Assembly: GCF_029338395.1 (NCBI RefSeq)
Contig: NZ_CP119812.1
Coordinates: forward strand, 86,960-150,959
Length of the DNA stretch: 64,000 nt
Source of the DNA: Halorussus caseinilyticus
Lineage (GTDB): Archaea > Halobacteriota > Halobacteria > Halobacteriales > Haladaptataceae
Direction: 5' to 3'
This document shows positions 42,894-50,150 of this stretch, piece after piece. The notes beneath the pieces are model-generated. The model worked only from the letters and a program-made list of their open reading frames with translations, ran no database searches and had not been told where the DNA came from. Each line of letters begins with the position of its first letter. Positions within the stretch are counted from its first letter, which is position 1. Both the position numbers and the translations under genes were made by a program.

Positions 42894-43274
42894 TCAATCC
42901 TCGATTGGCTCAAGAGTCCGAAGGTCTGCTCGCAGGACATCGCCACGCCGGATGACGTACCTGAAGGCAAGTACCGGGAACCGACACTTCGTAAATCCGG
43001 CCGTCTGAATATCGAGTTCGTCGCCTTCCTCGACGTACGTTGCGAGTGCCCGAAGAAACTCGTGGGTCCGCTGTCCTGCTTCGTAGTCGGGCAGGCCGTT
43101 TTCTCGACGCCCGTAGACCTCGAAGGCGTCGTAGCCCCAAATCGAGAATCGGTCGTTGTCGTCGACCTCCCAGTCGAGCGTTCCGAAACAGTATGATTCG
43201 CAGAGTTCTCGAACTGCCTGTGCATCGGTAACGGTGACGCCGTTCGACGTTGTTGCTGCTCGGAGTGTTGCCAT
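42894..43274 (-). CDS. Conserved haloarchaeal protein of unknown function (126 aa)
   Basis: The start is taken at ATG 43274 (MATLRAATTSNGVTVTDAQ); upstream in-frame sequence looks like non-coding or regulatory DNA. The protein is a compact alpha/beta fold with FGTLDWEVDDNDRFSIWGYD, FLRALATYVEEGDELDIQT and CRFPVLAFRYVIRRGDV blocks. Two cysteines flank the first helix. I have no family name. It sits between two toxin-antitoxin pairs without sharing their operons. Confidence 0.65.
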   Translation of the reverse strand: MATLRAATTSNGVTVTDAQAVRELCESYCFGTLDWEVDDNDRFSIWGYDAFEVYGRRENGLPDYEAGQRTHEFLRALATYVEEGDELDIQTAGFTKCRFPVLAFRYVIRRGDVLRADLRTLEPIED

Positions 43275-43460
43275 GGTTCTCGGGCAGGGAATGTTGTCCC
43301 CGCCCCTTTCTGGGGTCGGAAAACTCGTTTGTGCTCGCTGATAGCCTACTCTCTGGTAAGTTGCCTCGCTGGATGGTCCGTTCAAGAGTGTGCAGTCGGA
43401 TGTACGAGAATATCAATCCCCGTAATACTAATTACGTATTACTCCGTAGTTCTCCTTGAG

Positions 43461-43745
43461 ATGCCTCGGGTCACTACCAAAGGTCAGGTCACGATTCCGA
43501 AGGAGATTCGTGACGCCCTCGGAATTGAACCGGGCGACGAACTCGCCTTCGAGAAAACAGACGCTGGCTATACGATTCAGAAACAAGAACCGACGACAGC
43601 CAACGGTGAGAACCCGTTCGAAAAATACCGCGGAAGCGCGGAGAGCGAAGCGTCGATGCCTGAGCGAATGCGCCGACTCCGCGGCGAATATCCACGAGAT
43701 GTGAACGACGACGAGGACGACGGAGACTCGGGGGCTGAGGCGTGA
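43461..43745 (+). CDS. vapB: AbrB/SpoVT-type VapB antitoxin
   Basis: 94 residues. The swapped-hairpin DNA-binding domain is obvious: MPRVTTKGQVTIPKEIRDAL, then GIEPGDELAFEK. A linker and an acidic C-terminal tail (RRLRGEYPRDVNDDEDD) would block the PIN toxin. ATG 43461 is the only start that gives the complete AbrB motif. The stop overlaps the GTG of the PIN gene. TAATTACGTATTACTCC upstream may hold the promoter. Confidence 0.88.
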   Translation: MPRVTTKGQVTIPKEIRDALGIEPGDELAFEKTDAGYTIQKQEPTTANGENPFEKYRGSAESEASMPERMRRLRGEYPRDVNDDEDDGDSGAEA

Positions 43746-44218
43746 TCACGTCGGTTGATACGAATGCACTCCTCGCGTTGTTGTACGAGGATGGCTATGC
43801 GGACGCAAGTGAGGACGCACTCCGAAGCGCCTATCAGGACGGCAAAGTCGTCATTCCATCCATCGTCTACGCAGAACTTGCGGCCGATGGTCACTTCGAG
43901 ACGACGTCCAACCTTGACCAGTTTCTCGAGGACTTCAGCATTCAGCTCGAAGACCCGTCTCCAGCCGCGCTCTTCCGAGCAGGTGAACAATTCCAACAGT
44001 ATGCTGACCGACGGCCAGACGGGCTTCAGTGTCCCTCCTGTGGTACGAAGCAGACCGTGCGATGTGAGGAGTGCGGTGGCGAACTCGCGCCACGCCAGCA
44101 CATCGCCGCCGATTTCGTCATCGGTGGTCACGCGGTCGCTGATGCAGATGCACTCATCAGCTTTGACGATGCATTCTACGACACGTACTTTCCGTCGCTG
44201 ACTGTCTTCCCAGAGTGA
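43742..44218 (+). CDS. vapC: VapC PIN-domain toxin with zinc-ribbon insertion
   Basis: 158 residues, GTG start overlapping the antitoxin. PIN acidic residues are Asp in ITSVDTNALLALLYE, Glu in SIVYAELAAD, Asp in AADFVIGGHAVADADALIS and Asp in FDDAFYDTYFP. Between the second and third lies a zinc-ribbon-like insert (CPSCGTKQTVRCEECGG, about residues 97-115). It makes the protein about 25 residues longer than ordinary VapC. The insert might bind the RNA substrate or the antitoxin. Confidence 0.88.
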   Translation: MITSVDTNALLALLYEDGYADASEDALRSAYQDGKVVIPSIVYAELAADGHFETTSNLDQFLEDFSIQLEDPSPAALFRAGEQFQQYADRRPDGLQCPSCGTKQTVRCEECGGELAPRQHIAADFVIGGHAVADADALISFDDAFYDTYFPSLTVFPE

Positions 44219-44269
44219 AAGCGAGTATTCCTGCTATCCAGAAACTCTTTGTCGGGTTTTCAAGTATGG

Positions 44270-44452
44270 GTGGTCCTACAAACGTGCACTGTCGGCCGTG
44301 GTGGCGTCCCGCTCGGCTTCGGGGTGAGCACTGACGACGACGAGTCTGTCGGAACGCTGGTTCACCCCTCTGCTGAACAGGCCGAAGCGCTGGCCGTTGA
44401 CCTTCTCGAACAGGCACACACCGCGAGGGAGGGTTACGATGCAGACCAGTGA
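44270..44452 (+). CDS. Small plasmid-type ORF (60 aa)
   Basis: The start is uncertain: GTG at 44270 gives MVLQTCTVGRGGVPLGFGVS, while TTG at 44249 would add seven residues. The core STDDDESVGTLVHPSAEQAE and the helical end (LAVDLLEQAHTAREGY) have the composition of small haloarchaeal plasmid proteins. It overlaps the next small gene by 14 bp. Family and function are not known to me. Confidence 0.45.
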   Translation: MVLQTCTVGRGGVPLGFGVSTDDDESVGTLVHPSAEQAEALAVDLLEQAHTAREGYDADQ

Positions 44453-44630
44453 CGACCGCGTGACGGCTCGAATCCTCCGCACTGAGGACGGCCAGACCTG
44501 CACGGAGTACGAGGTCGGCGGCGTTGCAGTGAACGCGTACGCCGGGGTTCGACTCCCCGAACGGGCACTCCGAGTGGCGACCGGCCGCCACGGAATCGAC
44601 CGACAACCAACCAACGACACCAAACTATAA
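44439..44630 (+). CDS. Small plasmid-type ORF (63 aa)
   Basis: ATG at 44439 gives MQTSDDRVTARILRTEDGQT, then CTEYEVGGVAVNAYAGVRLP, and a basic end. It is strand-rich and probably a small globular protein. It overlaps the preceding ORF and is followed at once by the degraded RAMP gene. No family is recognised. Confidence 0.45.
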   Translation: MQTSDDRVTARILRTEDGQTCTEYEVGGVAVNAYAGVRLPERALRVATGRHGIDRQPTNDTKL

Positions 44631-44639
44631 TTGAAGACA

Positions 44640-45318
44640 TCGACTGCGACGTGTTCGTGCGAATCCGGACCGACCTGCTGTGGTCGGGGACAGCATCATG
44701 ACCGACAGCCACCACGTCTCGAACGGCAACTACGAGGACGACGACCCGTAGAACCAGATTGGAGGCATCATCCCGGCCTTCAGCCTCTCCGGGTGGCTCC
44801 GCCATGGGATGGAGAAGGTCGTTCAGGAACGCGGCGGCACCGCCTGTCACCTCGGAGAATCGAACGCAAACTTCCGCAAGGTTGGCGTCTACAACCGCGA
44901 CCTCGAAGCCGGGTATCATCCGGCGACTGCCTCGAAGACGAAGACGGCAACGGGTGCGTGATTCTCGACTTCTTCGGCGGCTTCGGGAATCGCCCCGGCA
45001 AGGTGATGCGCCAGCCGATTCAGTTCTCGCCGGTCCGCTCCAGTCGTCTGTGGCGGTCGTGGGCGTCAGCGTGGAACCGCCTGACTGCGCACCCGCTCGA
45101 TACCGATCACGACAAGTACGACATGACCCTCGATGCCAACCTTCGGCGGATGCAGTCCTAGAGCGCGGCGCTCCAGTACATCGAGGATTACGCTGAATGG
45201 AGGCCCGGTCGAGACCGCGAAGAACGGCCTCACCCGGGTCGGCTCACACTCCAGATACGGCTTCGGAGAACTACGGCTGAAGCCCCTCGGCGAACAGTAT
45301 CAAGAATCAGCGAAGTAA
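44640..45318 (+). pseudogene. Wrecked RAMP (Cas7-like) gene from another CRISPR system
   Basis: Pieces in different frames, with internal stops, add up to one RAMP protein. DIDCDVFVRIRTDLLWSGT comes first, then after a frame change HHVSNGNYEDDDP, a stop, and IIPAFSLSGWLRHGMEKVV. Another frame follows with CVILDFFGGFGNRPGKVMRQ and PIQFSPVRSS, then a stop. VETAKNGLTRVGSHSRYGFG with ELRLKPLGE comes last. The PAFSLSGWLRHG, GGFG-RP and SHSRYGFGELRL blocks are typical of Cas7-group RAMP subunits of type I-D/III systems. A two-repeat array of a different repeat type lies at 46850. The assignment to I-D is inference. Confidence 0.55.
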
Positions 45319-45640
45319 CGACTAACAGGCAACCAATGGAACACCAGAATCAGGATGAATCGGGCGAGAAAAATACAGCGGTGCGGCTGAATAAAGAAAT
45401 CGTATTACCAACAACTGGTATGGCGTCGTACTCTGGCGAAAGTCCGGCCGTAAACGGCACGTGGGCCGTGAGCGACCCGGACCGTGGAGGTGGTGGGAGG
45501 TGGCGGTGACCGCACCACACCAGCAAAAAGGGGCGTACTCGGACTATTCCTACCAGCGACCGCGCTCAGGGAACTGGATAGTCGTCCACCCGGCCACGGC
45601 GAGGGAAACACGTCCTTCGTACCGCTAATCGAGAATAGTT
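45319..45640. other. Region without supported gene
   Basis: An ATG at about 45336 opens a short plausible stretch (QNQDESGEKNTAVRLNKEIV) but no long frame follows. It might be the broken next gene of the same lost cas operon. Nothing else is recognisable. Confidence 0.25.
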
Positions 45641-45651
45641 CTGTTGGTTAG
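45610..45651. repeat. Half copy of the 42-bp element
   Basis: The right arm TGTTGGTTAG is intact at 45642-45651, and the inner sequence (ACCGCTAATCGAGAATAGTT) resembles the centre of the copy at 23123. The left arm is lost. The sequence after it (GACACCGAATCCGCC ... CCTGACGCCGCG) parallels the flank of the 23254 copy. Confidence 0.65.
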
Positions 45652-46029
45652 CGGCGACGACTCGTCGGTCGTCGGCGCTCCAACCACGACCGACACCGAA
45701 TCCGCCTACCCTGACGCCGCGTCGGTTCCCTCGAACTCGCCGAATAGTACCGCGACCGTTCCACGTCCCGAGTCGCCGAGCGAGCAGTCCTCGGCGTCCA
45801 CGTCGCCCGCACAGTCGTCGGACTCGCTAACTCCGGAACTTCCGGTTCGCACCGGACTCCCGCCGACCGGAGGCTGATACTCTCCGTTCCCCGATTTCGG
45901 CCGAAAAACTGCCAGTGGGTAGATTTCACTCGTCCTCAGTCGCATCGACCACGTATGAACAGTTGTCTGAACTCCACGACGGAGCGGAAGTTAACACATA
46001 TATCCGACAACCGTATATCCCTCCTTTAT

Positions 46030-46347
46030 ATGCAATTCTGTGACGAGTGTGGTTCGATGATGCACACGGAGGGCGAGACGTGGGTGTGTCGCTCCTGTGA
46101 GAACGAGGAGTTGCGGGACTCGCAAGCAGAAGCGGCGATGGCAATCAAGGATGGACAGCAGAACGACGGGGCACCCGCCGTGGCCGACGCGACCCAAGGC
46201 TCCAGCGAGACGATGCAGGAGCCCTGCCCGGCGGACGACTGCGACAGCGACCGGGCCTACTACGAGATGATGCCGAAGCCGGGCGGCTCCTACGAGGTTC
46301 GACTATTCACCTGCGTCGAGTGCGGCTACAAGTGGCGCGAGTCCTGA
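46030..46347 (+). CDS. tfs: TFS-like transcript cleavage factor
   Basis: 105 residues. The N-terminal zinc ribbon (MQFCDECGSMMHTEGETWVC, then RSCENEE) and the C-terminal ribbon (CPADDCDSDRAYYEMMPKPG ... CVECGYKWRES) match archaeal TFS, the TFIIS/Rpb9-related factor that stimulates RNA cleavage by stalled RNA polymerase. The second acidic residue of the classical DE tip is replaced here (SYEVRLF instead of SDEPPT-like), so cleavage ability may be altered. Haloarchaea often carry several TFS paralogues. An AT-rich stretch with TATA-like sequence precedes the ATG (AACACATATATCC). Confidence 0.85.
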   Translation: MQFCDECGSMMHTEGETWVCRSCENEELRDSQAEAAMAIKDGQQNDGAPAVADATQGSSETMQEPCPADDCDSDRAYYEMMPKPGGSYEVRLFTCVECGYKWRES

Positions 46348-46526
46348 CGGCACATCTCGCGAACCGCGCCGCTTAAATATGCACAGACCGCGACATCAGA
46401 CTCTCAATTCCGGTTCAACAAGACTCCATATCTCTAATCGGTATTTATCGCTCGTTTCTGCTACTCCAAGAACACACCCGTAGTCGTCGCGCATCTCCTC
46501 CCGCCGTCGCTCTCGTCGACCATCGG

Positions 46527-46782
46527 CCGAGAGGTAGGTTGGGAAGACCACCGAGGCGTCGGCGCTCCGCCGTCTACGACCACCTCAACAACCTCCAAGC
46601 GACCGGCATGGTCGTCGTCGACGACCACGCCACCGAACAAGCCCGCGGCACAATCTACCACATCCCCGACACCAACGACGACGACCGCACTCCTCCAGCA
46701 ACTCCGAGCCACCCTCCACGAAAAACTCCGAGAAACCGGCTACTACCACCTCAGCGAACAGAAACCCGACAACCCAAAATAA
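46527..46782 (+). pseudogene. Frameshifted winged-helix regulator
   Basis: SAVYDHLNNLQATGMVVVDD and TIYHIPDTNDDD form the recognition helix and wing of an HTH protein. The expected continuation ALLQQLRATLHEKLRETGYY with HLSEQKPDNPK is present in another frame (46687-46782). The start is missing. It lies just upstream of the mini CRISPR and may be part of the same lost locus. Confidence 0.5.
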
Positions 46783-46849
46783 AAACCGTCTCAGGGCCTC
46801 TAGATATTACGACCTGACTCTCACCAAAAAATAGCCCAACTCGGCCTAC

Positions 46850-46958
46850 TTCAATCCCGTCGTGGGTTTTCTGGGTGCTGCGACGCCTCGCGCGGTCGAA
46901 GATGGGAGATGGTTGGACCGTATTTCAATCCCGTCGTGGGTTTTCTGGGTGCTGCGAC
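46850..46958 (-). CRISPR. Two-repeat mini CRISPR with a different, 36-37-bp repeat
   Basis: TTCAATCCCGTCGTGGG with TTTTCTGGGTGCTGCGAC occurs at 46850-46884 and again at 46923/46924-46958, separated by a 38-nt spacer. Read from the minus strand the repeat ends ACGGGATTGAA(A), the usual handle. Length and sequence differ completely from the I-B repeats; I associate this repeat type with haloarchaeal type I-D loci, which is from memory. No complete cas set for it is in the window. Confidence 0.8.
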
Positions 46959-47079
46959 AGGGGGGTGAAAATCCGGCCAGCGACCCAATAAAGCTTGCTC
47001 ATGCGCTCGCTGAGGACTGGCTGTTCGTGGACTGGGGCTGTACAGAGAGTTTAAAAAGGTCGATGAAGGCTCGGGAGAG

Positions 47080-47418
47080 TTACATGGACTCGGCGTGCGT
47101 TCGGAGGAGTAGCCGTCCGGTGAGCGTCAGTTCGACCTGCTTGGTCTTCCCTTCTGCACTAGTCCGAACTGCACCTGCTTCCGCGAGTTGCGTCACATGC
47201 CGGGCGACTGTACTCTTCGCGGCGTCGCTGTCGCTCGCTAACTCGGAAATCGAAACTGGCCCCTCGATAGTTGCGAGAAGTTGCAACGTGTCGAGCGTCT
47301 TCGCGGTCGCGCCGTCAAGTCCGACCCGCACGCCGTTCAAGACTTGTTCGACGGCCGCTTCCACCCGGACCACATCGGTCTCACTCTCGGCGTCGGCGTT
47401 GGATAGGTTCGACGCCAC
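47080..47418 (-). CDS. Winged-helix transcriptional regulator (112 aa)
   Basis: The start is taken at GTG 47418, two bases after the stop of the zinc-finger gene. A helix with VRVEAAVEQVLNGVRVGLDG is followed by a winged helix-turn-helix (TLQLLATIEGPVSISELASD, AAKSTVARHVTQLAEAGAVR) and a wing (TKQVELTLTGRLLL). It resembles MarR/ArsR-like archaeal regulators. It is co-transcribed with two small upstream genes. The target is unknown. Confidence 0.75.
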   Translation of the reverse strand: MASNLSNADAESETDVVRVEAAVEQVLNGVRVGLDGATAKTLDTLQLLATIEGPVSISELASDSDAAKSTVARHVTQLAEAGAVRTSAEGKTKQVELTLTGRLLLRTHAESM

Positions 47419-47420
47419 GG

Positions 47421-47600
47421 TTAGCGGCAGTCGGCGCAGACGACGCCTTCGCCACTGGTTGGACCACCACACTCGGGGCAGTCGGCGGGGAACAACTCTG
47501 GCCCGCAGTCACGGCGCGCGACCTCTTCCGCGCGTTCCATGCGTTCGCACTCCCGGCAAATCCGGTTGGGCGTCCGACAGCCACACTTGCGACACCCCAT
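47421..47600 (-). CDS. Small multi-cysteine zinc-finger protein (59 aa)
   Basis: ATG 47600. Ten cysteines in MGCRKCGCRTPNRICRECER, then RRDCGPELFPADCPECGG and VVCADC could bind two or more zinc ions. The arrangement resembles small rubredoxin-like or treble-clef microproteins common in Halobacteria. The stop is 2 bp before the start of the winged-helix gene, so translation is probably coupled. Antisense frames over this interval are shadows. Confidence 0.7.
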   Translation of the reverse strand: MGCRKCGCRTPNRICRECERMERAEEVARRDCGPELFPADCPECGGPTSGEGVVCADCR

Positions 47601-47602
47601 CG

Positions 47603-47677
47603 TTACACCCCCTCCGTCCGGGCCGCAACTGGTTGGCGAGCGTTACGCTTTTCTTCCGATAGCTCTGACTCGTACAT
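47603..47677 (-). CDS. Possible 24-aa leader ORF of the zinc-finger operon
   Basis: ATG 47677 to a stop 2 bp before the zinc-finger ATG: MYESELSEEKRNARQPVAAR followed by TEGV. Tight spacing is the only support. The region 47678-48000 holds no other gene. Confidence 0.3.
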   Translation of the reverse strand: MYESELSEEKRNARQPVAARTEGV

Positions 47678-48000
47678 GGCTTTTCCGTGGGTTTGGAAAG
47701 CCGTGGTTCGCGGGTGTTCCAGCACCCGTGACCGTTCTCCACAAAAGAGAGAACGCTCGGTGAGCCTCGGCTTTCCTATCTGTTCGTAGACACGGATACA
47801 ACTTAAAAATACTGAAAGTAATATGCAAGCTATAGCGCCGCTACCCCAGAAAAACGCACTTTCAGACCACCGCAATAGTACTTAAACCGACGGGCAACCA
47901 CGGGCGAGACACACCACCGCCGCCGAGCAACCAGTGGTTAGCACAACTTGCTACCGTCGCCGACCCCTCTTCGCGGCCCCGAGCGAGGACACGACGGCCG

Positions 48001-48042
48001 CTAACCAACAGTGGCCGTCGTTCGTTCGCCCGTGTTGGTTAG
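48001..48042. repeat. 42-bp inverted-repeat element
   Basis: Perfect arms CTAACCAACA/TGTTGGTTAG around a 22-bp centre starting GTGGCCGTCGTTCG. It is the first of three copies within 250 bp. Confidence 0.85.
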
Positions 48043-48085
48043 CCACAGTTCCGGCCGAGACGGGGCGCTCGGGGGAGTCCGGCCA

Positions 48086-48127
48086 TTAACCAACAAGCCG
48101 ACTCTTGGATACCGTCGTGTTGGTTAA
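48086..48127. repeat. 42-bp inverted-repeat element with compensatory arm change
   Basis: Arms read TTAACCAACA and TGTTGGTTAA: both outermost bases changed together, so pairing is kept. The centre starts AGCCGACTCTTGG and ends ACCGTCG. Confidence 0.85.
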
Positions 48128-48210
48128 CTACAGTTCCGTCCGAGTTCCGACCGAGACCGACGGCCGACTGAGGGCGGCGTCGAAGCAAGACGCTCGGGGG
48201 AGTTCGACCG

Positions 48211-48252
48211 CTAACCAACACCGGCCGTCGCTCGTTCGCCAGTGTTGGTTAA
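48211..48252. repeat. 42-bp inverted-repeat element
   Basis: Arms CTAACCAACA and TGTTGGTTAA, the outermost pair mismatched. The centre (CCGGCCGTCGCTCG...) resembles that of the 48001 copy. The 83 bp between this and the previous element recur at 49578-49659. Confidence 0.85.
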
Positions 48253-48462
48253 CTACGGTTCCGGCCGGGACGCTGTGATACTCTTGAAGTCTGGTTGGGG
48301 GTGGCGTCGAGGCGCTCTTGGTTGGTGGTGTGGGCCGTGAACGGGCTTTGGTGTCTTGTTGGGTGTGTGTCGAATCACGTACATAAAGTTAATATTCTAT
48401 CATGATGTATTCTGGTGTTGGTCGAACAGCTGAATTCGACAGGGAGAACTCGATGATTCTGA

Positions 48463-49278
48463 ACTCGACACCGACTCGCTGTCTTCTGTCTCGTACTGAC
48501 AACGCTTCTTCTCGTCGCCGGACTCACGGGCGGCGACACCCATCCGCGAGCGCAAAACTGTGACTCGACATCGAAGAACTTCGATGAACAAACGGCGCTC
48601 CAGAACCTCCACACCCCGCCCCGGCCGATACTAGAAATACTTCCGCGAGAGACCACGACGTACACCGGAAACGCGACCGTCTTCCTCATCTGCGTCGTTA
48701 ACCCGCCGGAGAACTCCGTCTTACTTGACCCGTATCTTACCGTCATTCATTCACCGGAGAAAGACAATCCCGTTCCGAGGATGGTAGCCGTCTCTCGAAC
48801 CGTAGAGAACGGGACACGGACAAATACCCTCCATACGAAGCCACTTATAAGTCAGATGGAATATCACTGTAGTACTCGGATTCCTATCGATGGACTTCAT
48901 CCGGGGGAAGCCGCACAAGTGCCGGTTATTGTCACGAACAGTAGTCCATCCGGCGAGTATCGACTCGTCGCAAAAGTCGGTTGGGTAACCAACAGACGAG
49001 TCGGAAACTTACCTATCGAACGACGAGCGACGTTACATATCGATTCACCGCCGACGCCGCCGTGCGGACTTTTCTGTACGGTGCAAGTCGCACTTGTGTC
49101 TACTGTAGAGTTCGTCTTTGAGGAACCTGTAAAAGCCACCGCTATTTTCACTGGTTTAAGCCTTCTCGCCTACATTTTCGGCCCCGAGAATATTCGAATC
49201 ACTACTCGTCGGGTAGCGAGACGACTGTTCCATTCCGCACGTCGGGGTTTCGACTGGCTTCGCCAACGAGTCTCGTAG
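48463..49278 (+). CDS. Secreted/membrane protein, start codon not visible (about 270 aa)
   Basis: The frame is open from 48463 to the TAG at 49276-49278. It begins with a signal-like segment (LAVFCLVLTTLLLVAGLTGG), followed by an ectodomain of about 200 residues (TTTYTGNATVFLICVVNPPE, later VPVIVTNSSPSGEYRLVAKV). A second membrane helix (VKATAIFTGLSLLAYIFG) and a basic cytoplasmic tail end the protein. No ATG/GTG/TTG lies before the signal in this frame; an ATG at 48453 is one frame off. Either the start was lost by an indel or translation begins downstream at ATG 48781. It lies between the 42-bp element clusters at 48001-48252 and 49536-49701 as their only cargo. Confidence 0.5.
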   Translation, partial: TRHRLAVFCLVLTTLLLVAGLTGGDTHPRAQNCDSTSKNFDEQTALQNLHTPPRPILEILPRETTTYTGNATVFLICVVNPPENSVLLDPYLTVIHSPEKDNPVPRMVAVSRTVENGTRTNTLHTKPLISQMEYHCSTRIPIDGLHPGEAAQVPVIVTNSSPSGEYRLVAKVGWVTNRRVGNLPIERRATLHIDSPPTPPCGLFCTVQVALVSTVEFVFEEPVKATAIFTGLSLLAYIFGPENIRITTRRVARRLFHSARRGFDWLRQRVS

Positions 49279-49535
49279 GAAAACAGCGAAAGCTCGGAGC
49301 AAGCTGACGGCACCAAATCGCGGCTTTCGACCGGCTAACTCACTCTGCCACCCTCTTCCCCGATAGAAAAGAGCCTGTCTCGTCGAGGGGTCGCTCCCGT
49401 CGCTCGGCCGACTATCACTCTCCCCCTCCACGTCGGTCACTGCGAGACGCATGGTCTACGATGCCGCGAATTGGATAACACCGAAGAAAACAGTCGCCAC
49501 GACTTCGGCCACCCCGAGCGACGACGCGTCGGCAA

Positions 49536-49577
49536 CTAACCAACAGTGGCCGTCTTCCGTTCGCCCGTGTTGGCTAG
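49536..49577. repeat. 42-bp inverted-repeat element
   Basis: Arms CTAACCAACA and TGTTGGCTAG (one mismatch). The centre resembles that of 48001. The sequence 49279-49535 before it holds no supported gene. Confidence 0.8.
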
Positions 49578-49659
49578 CCACGGTTCCACCCGAGTTCCGA
49601 CTGAGACCGACGGCCGACTGAGCGCGGCGTCGAAGCAAGACGCTCGGGGAGTCCGGCCG

Positions 49660-49701
49660 CTAACCAACACACTGGTTCTCGGATACCGATGTGTTGGTTA
49701 G
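49660..49701. repeat. 42-bp inverted-repeat element
   Basis: Perfect arms CTAACCAACA/TGTTGGTTAG; centre CACTGGTTCTCGGATACC... resembles that of 48086. It is separated from the previous copy by an 82-bp block nearly identical to 48128-48210. Confidence 0.85.
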
Positions 49702-49807
49702 TCGGGTTGGCCGAGACGACGCATGTTCGGACTCTTGCCGTCCGAGTTGGTGGTGAGTTCGACGTTCACTTGCTCGACGGGGCGCGTCGAGGACCGTGCG
49801 CGTCCGG

Positions 49808-49890
49808 GCTTCCACCCTACTCGGATATATCTGGAATCCGACCGTCTCGACGCGATAGCGGCCGACATGGAAGTCGCCGTCGAAGATTTC
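49808..49890 (-). CRISPR. Relic CRISPR repeat plus leader-like sequence
   Basis: GCTTCCACCCTACTCGG, then ATATATCTGGAAT (49808-49837) looks like a cross between the array 5 repeat (left half) and the array 1-4 repeat (right half), about 22-23 of 30 positions matching each. The following 50 bp contain GCGATAGCGG and CGAAGATTTC with GTCGA in the order seen in leader 2 (GTGATAGCG ... GAAGATTTCC GTCGA). It is probably the leader end of a lost array. Confidence 0.45.
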
Positions 49891-50003
49891 TACAGGGTCG
49901 AACGAGACCACTTCGGAGTCGTTACCAGTGGTAGTGAACTAGTGACACATTCCAGAATCGTACCATTAAAAGTATTACAATCGACCGACACACTTCACCT
50001 GCA

Positions 50004-50150
50004 ATGAAAGAGAAACTCACCACCCTCGGTCGCAACCACCCGAAAGCACTCGGCGTGGTCTTCACCGCACTCTTGCTGACCGGCCAGTTCCTCACGGAAG
50101 TCGATATTAGTCCGCTGCCGACTCCCACCCCGGTCCCTAAATCACAGTAA
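50004..50150 (+). CDS. Small membrane protein beside CHAT gene (48 aa)
   Basis: ATG 50004; MKEKLTTLGRNHPKALGVVF and TALLLTGQFLTEV form one membrane helix after a short basic start. A Pro/Thr-rich end follows. It resembles small proteins (the DUF7503 type, from memory) found next to haloarchaeal CHAT genes. Its stop and the CHAT stop overlap convergently (50142-50150). Confidence 0.55.
   Translation: MKEKLTTLGRNHPKALGVVFTALLLTGQFLTEVDISPLPTPTPVPKSQ

Noticed and set aside
45644..45877. 77-codon ORF rich in Ser/Pro/Thr
   Set aside because: Starts inside the half 42-bp element and shows no domain; similar sequence follows another element copy without an open frame, so it is more likely repeat flank than gene.
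46862..47662. 266-codon plus-strand ORF over the mini CRISPR and HTH genes
   Set aside because: It runs through a CRISPR repeat and antisense to the zinc-finger/winged-helix operon; Ser/Arg-rich shadow composition.
49156..49452. 98-codon minus-strand ORF starting MRLAVTDVEG
   Set aside because: The first 20 residues look natural, but the rest is antisense to the 48463-49278 membrane protein.
3829..49701. Calling the 42-bp elements integron attC sites outright
   Set aside because: They are shorter than known attC sites, the core does not fit the GTTRRRY consensus, and no integron integrase is in the window; retained only as an analogy.
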